Positions 62,546-64,000 of a stretch of 64,000 nucleotides of DNA are shown here, in pieces (positions within the stretch are counted from its first letter, which is position 1; each line of letters opens with the position of its first letter). The position numbers and the translations under genes were made by a program. This stretch comes from Henningerozyma blattae CBS 6284 (lineage: Eukaryota > Ascomycota > Saccharomycetes > Saccharomycetales > Saccharomycetaceae), in contig NC_020189.1 of assembly GCF_000315915.1 (NCBI RefSeq), positions 1,178,001-1,242,000 on the forward strand, in the 5' to 3' direction. The notes under the pieces are model-generated. The model saw nothing but the letters and a program-made list of their open reading frames with translations, was not told where the DNA came from and did not search any database.

Positions 62546-64000
62546 ATGGATCCAAATAATCTATTACAATGTTTTCATGCAACATTGTCACAAGATAAAT
62601 CAATAAGAACTAATGCAGAACAACAATTGAAACAATATAATAAAACACCGGGTTTTTTAGGAGCATGTTTGGATATCATCAGCTCTGACCAAATATCTGC
62701 TGATATAAAGCTGTCTGCTTCATTATATTTTAAAAATAAAATCACTTACGGCTGGCCAGAAAATTCAAATAATCATACCAAAAATGACCTTTTAGATTAT
62801 GCAATTGATAATGACGAAAAACCAATTATCAGAGAAATGTTGATCCAGACATTATTAAAAGTGTCCAATTCCTCTACTGAATCTCATACTTCAACATCTC
62901 TCTTGAGAATTTTGAAAACACCTTTAATGATTATTATATCTATTGATTATTCTAATAAAAAGTGGAATGATCTTCTACAATTTTCTTTAAATTTAATATC
63001 TAATACTAATGAATCAGATCCACAGACAATAAATAATGCTTATATAGGTCTGATTTGTTTGTCTGAAATTTTTAGAACTTATAGATGGACTGATAATGAT
63101 GCTAGACAAGATTTAGAAATTCTAATTCTAGATTATTTCCCTTCACTTTTAAATTTTGCAAACGATTTTTTATTAAATGATGGTAAAAATTTAAATAATT
63201 ATCAGTATGGTGATATGTTAAAATTAATTATTAAAATTTACAAGTTTGTTACTTATATTGATTTGCCATTTTCTTTACAAAAGCAAGAATCATTTATTAA
63301 TTGGGCTAATTTTTTTGTTAAAATCATTCAATTGCCTTTATCAAATGAAATCCTATCTATATCTGATGTAGAATTAAGATCAAAAAACTCATGGTGTAAA
63401 TGTAAGAAATGGTCGTATGCAAATTTATTTAGATTATTCCAAAGATACTCAACTGATTCTTTAACAAAAAAATTCGAATATAATGAGTTTAAAGATCTAT
63501 ATAGATCACAATTTTTACCAAATTTATTAAAGATTTTATTTTCCCAAATTGAAAATTATAATCCAAATATTACAAATACTACAAATTGGTTAAGTGATGA
63601 ATCCATTTATTATATTGTTTCGTTTATTGATCAATCTATTATTGATAAAAAGATTTGGCCGTTAATAAAACCAAATTATAATAATATTATTCAATTTATT
63701 GTTTTCCCAATATTAATTCCAAATGAATCAACTTTGACTACTTTTGAAATTGATCCACAAGAATATGTTCATAGAAATTTAGAATTATGGGATAATGATT
63801 ATTCTCCAGATTTAGCGACTATAAATCTATTAACTACTGCAGTTACTAAGAGATCAAAATCCACTTTAGAACCAACTTTACAATTTATTATTGAAATTTT
63901 GAAACAAAATATTACACCAAATGGTAGTTTACCATTAGAAAATGCCATTAAAATTGAATCAGTATTAAGAATGTTTTCATGTATTATTGATAGATTAACA
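62546..64000 (+). CDS. NMD5: Importin-beta family karyopherin Nmd5 (5' part)
   Basis: An open frame of 485 codons from ATG 62546, still open at the window end. The N-terminus (MDPNNLLQCFHATLS, RTNAEQQLKQ, PGFLGACLDII, LSASLYFKNKITYGW) matches Nmd5/Kap119, the importin that carries TFIIS, Hog1 and other cargo into the nucleus; its relative Sxm1 is the alternative. The importin-beta N-terminal domain is followed by HEAT-repeat helices. S. cerevisiae Nmd5 has 1048 residues, so about half is seen. It is the YJR132W neighbour of STR2 (YJR130C). Confidence 0.94.
   Translation, partial: MDPNNLLQCFHATLSQDKSIRTNAEQQLKQYNKTPGFLGACLDIISSDQISADIKLSASLYFKNKITYGWPENSNNHTKNDLLDYAIDNDEKPIIREMLIQTLLKVSNSSTESHTSTSLLRILKTPLMIIISIDYSNKKWNDLLQFSLNLISNTNESDPQTINNAYIGLICLSEIFRTYRWTDNDARQDLEILILDYFPSLLNFANDFLLNDGKNLNNYQYGDMLKLIIKIYKFVTYIDLPFSLQKQESFINWANFFVKIIQLPLSNEILSISDVELRSKNSWCKCKKWSYANLFRLFQRYSTDSLTKKFEYNEFKDLYRSQFLPNLLKILFSQIENYNPNITNTTNWLSDESIYYIVSFIDQSIIDKKIWPLIKPNYNNIIQFIVFPILIPNESTLTTFEIDPQEYVHRNLELWDNDYSPDLATINLLTTAVTKRSKSTLEPTLQFIIEILKQNITPNGSLPLENAIKIESVLRMFSCIIDRLT

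Overview
The window is nuclear DNA of a budding yeast (Saccharomycetaceae). It is AT-rich, with compact, mostly intronless genes, Asn/Ser-rich low-complexity inserts, one spliced gene with canonical yeast GTATGT/TACTAAC/CAG signals, and an intron-containing tRNA-Pro. Gene content points to a post-whole-genome-duplication species: orthologues from two sister tracks of the S. cerevisiae genome (chromosome XIII-left, YML059-082, and chromosomes XII/X, YLR438-450 and YJR125-132) are interleaved, while many genes expected from the ancestral order (for example SEC39, TEM1, POB3, RPL6, FPR3/4) are absent. A complete Argonaute gene indicates an RNAi-competent lineage such as Vanderwaltozyma, Tetrapisispora or Naumovozyma. 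The species cannot be fixed from the sequence alone.

Layout. 1-5 kb: NTE1 phospholipase. 5.5-8.5 kb: LSM3, MRPL4, OGG1. 10-14.5 kb: PIF1 helicase and the THO subunit MFT1. 14.9-19.4 kb: RPS1 (eS1) and ORC1 on the minus strand. 20-29.4 kb: spliced GMC2, COG8 and tricalbin TCB3. 30.3-34.2 kb: AGO1. 34.2-39.7 kb: a gene-poor stretch with retroelement-like debris, tRNA-Pro(UGG) and a cluster of CACGTG boxes. 39.7-48 kb: HMG-CoA reductase and the WAR1 regulator. 48.8-58.7 kb: ENT3, an RSF2/TDA9 zinc-finger regulator, ATP18 and a cystathionine-synthase-like protein that lacks the expected PLP lysine. 59.3-64 kb: CTF8, LNP1, EGD2 and the 5' part of the importin gene NMD5, cut by the window end.

Most genes are housekeeping genes with no shared pathway. 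The themes present are genome maintenance and chromosome biology (OGG1, PIF1, ORC1, CTF8, GMC2, MFT1), ER and membrane biology (NTE1, TCB3, LNP1, HMG, COG8, ENT3) and RNA silencing (AGO1). MluI cell-cycle boxes lie upstream of PIF1 and CTF8.

The points most worth a second look are AGO1 with an apparently intact D-E-D-D slicer tetrad plus a long Lys-rich tail and an RGG insert; the STR2-like protein without its PLP lysine; coding signal that changes frame at the 5' end of TCB3 and the 3' end of MRPL4; a possible Ty3-like relic ending 16 bp before the tRNA; and an unannotated 47-codon ORF with a URS1-like site upstream.
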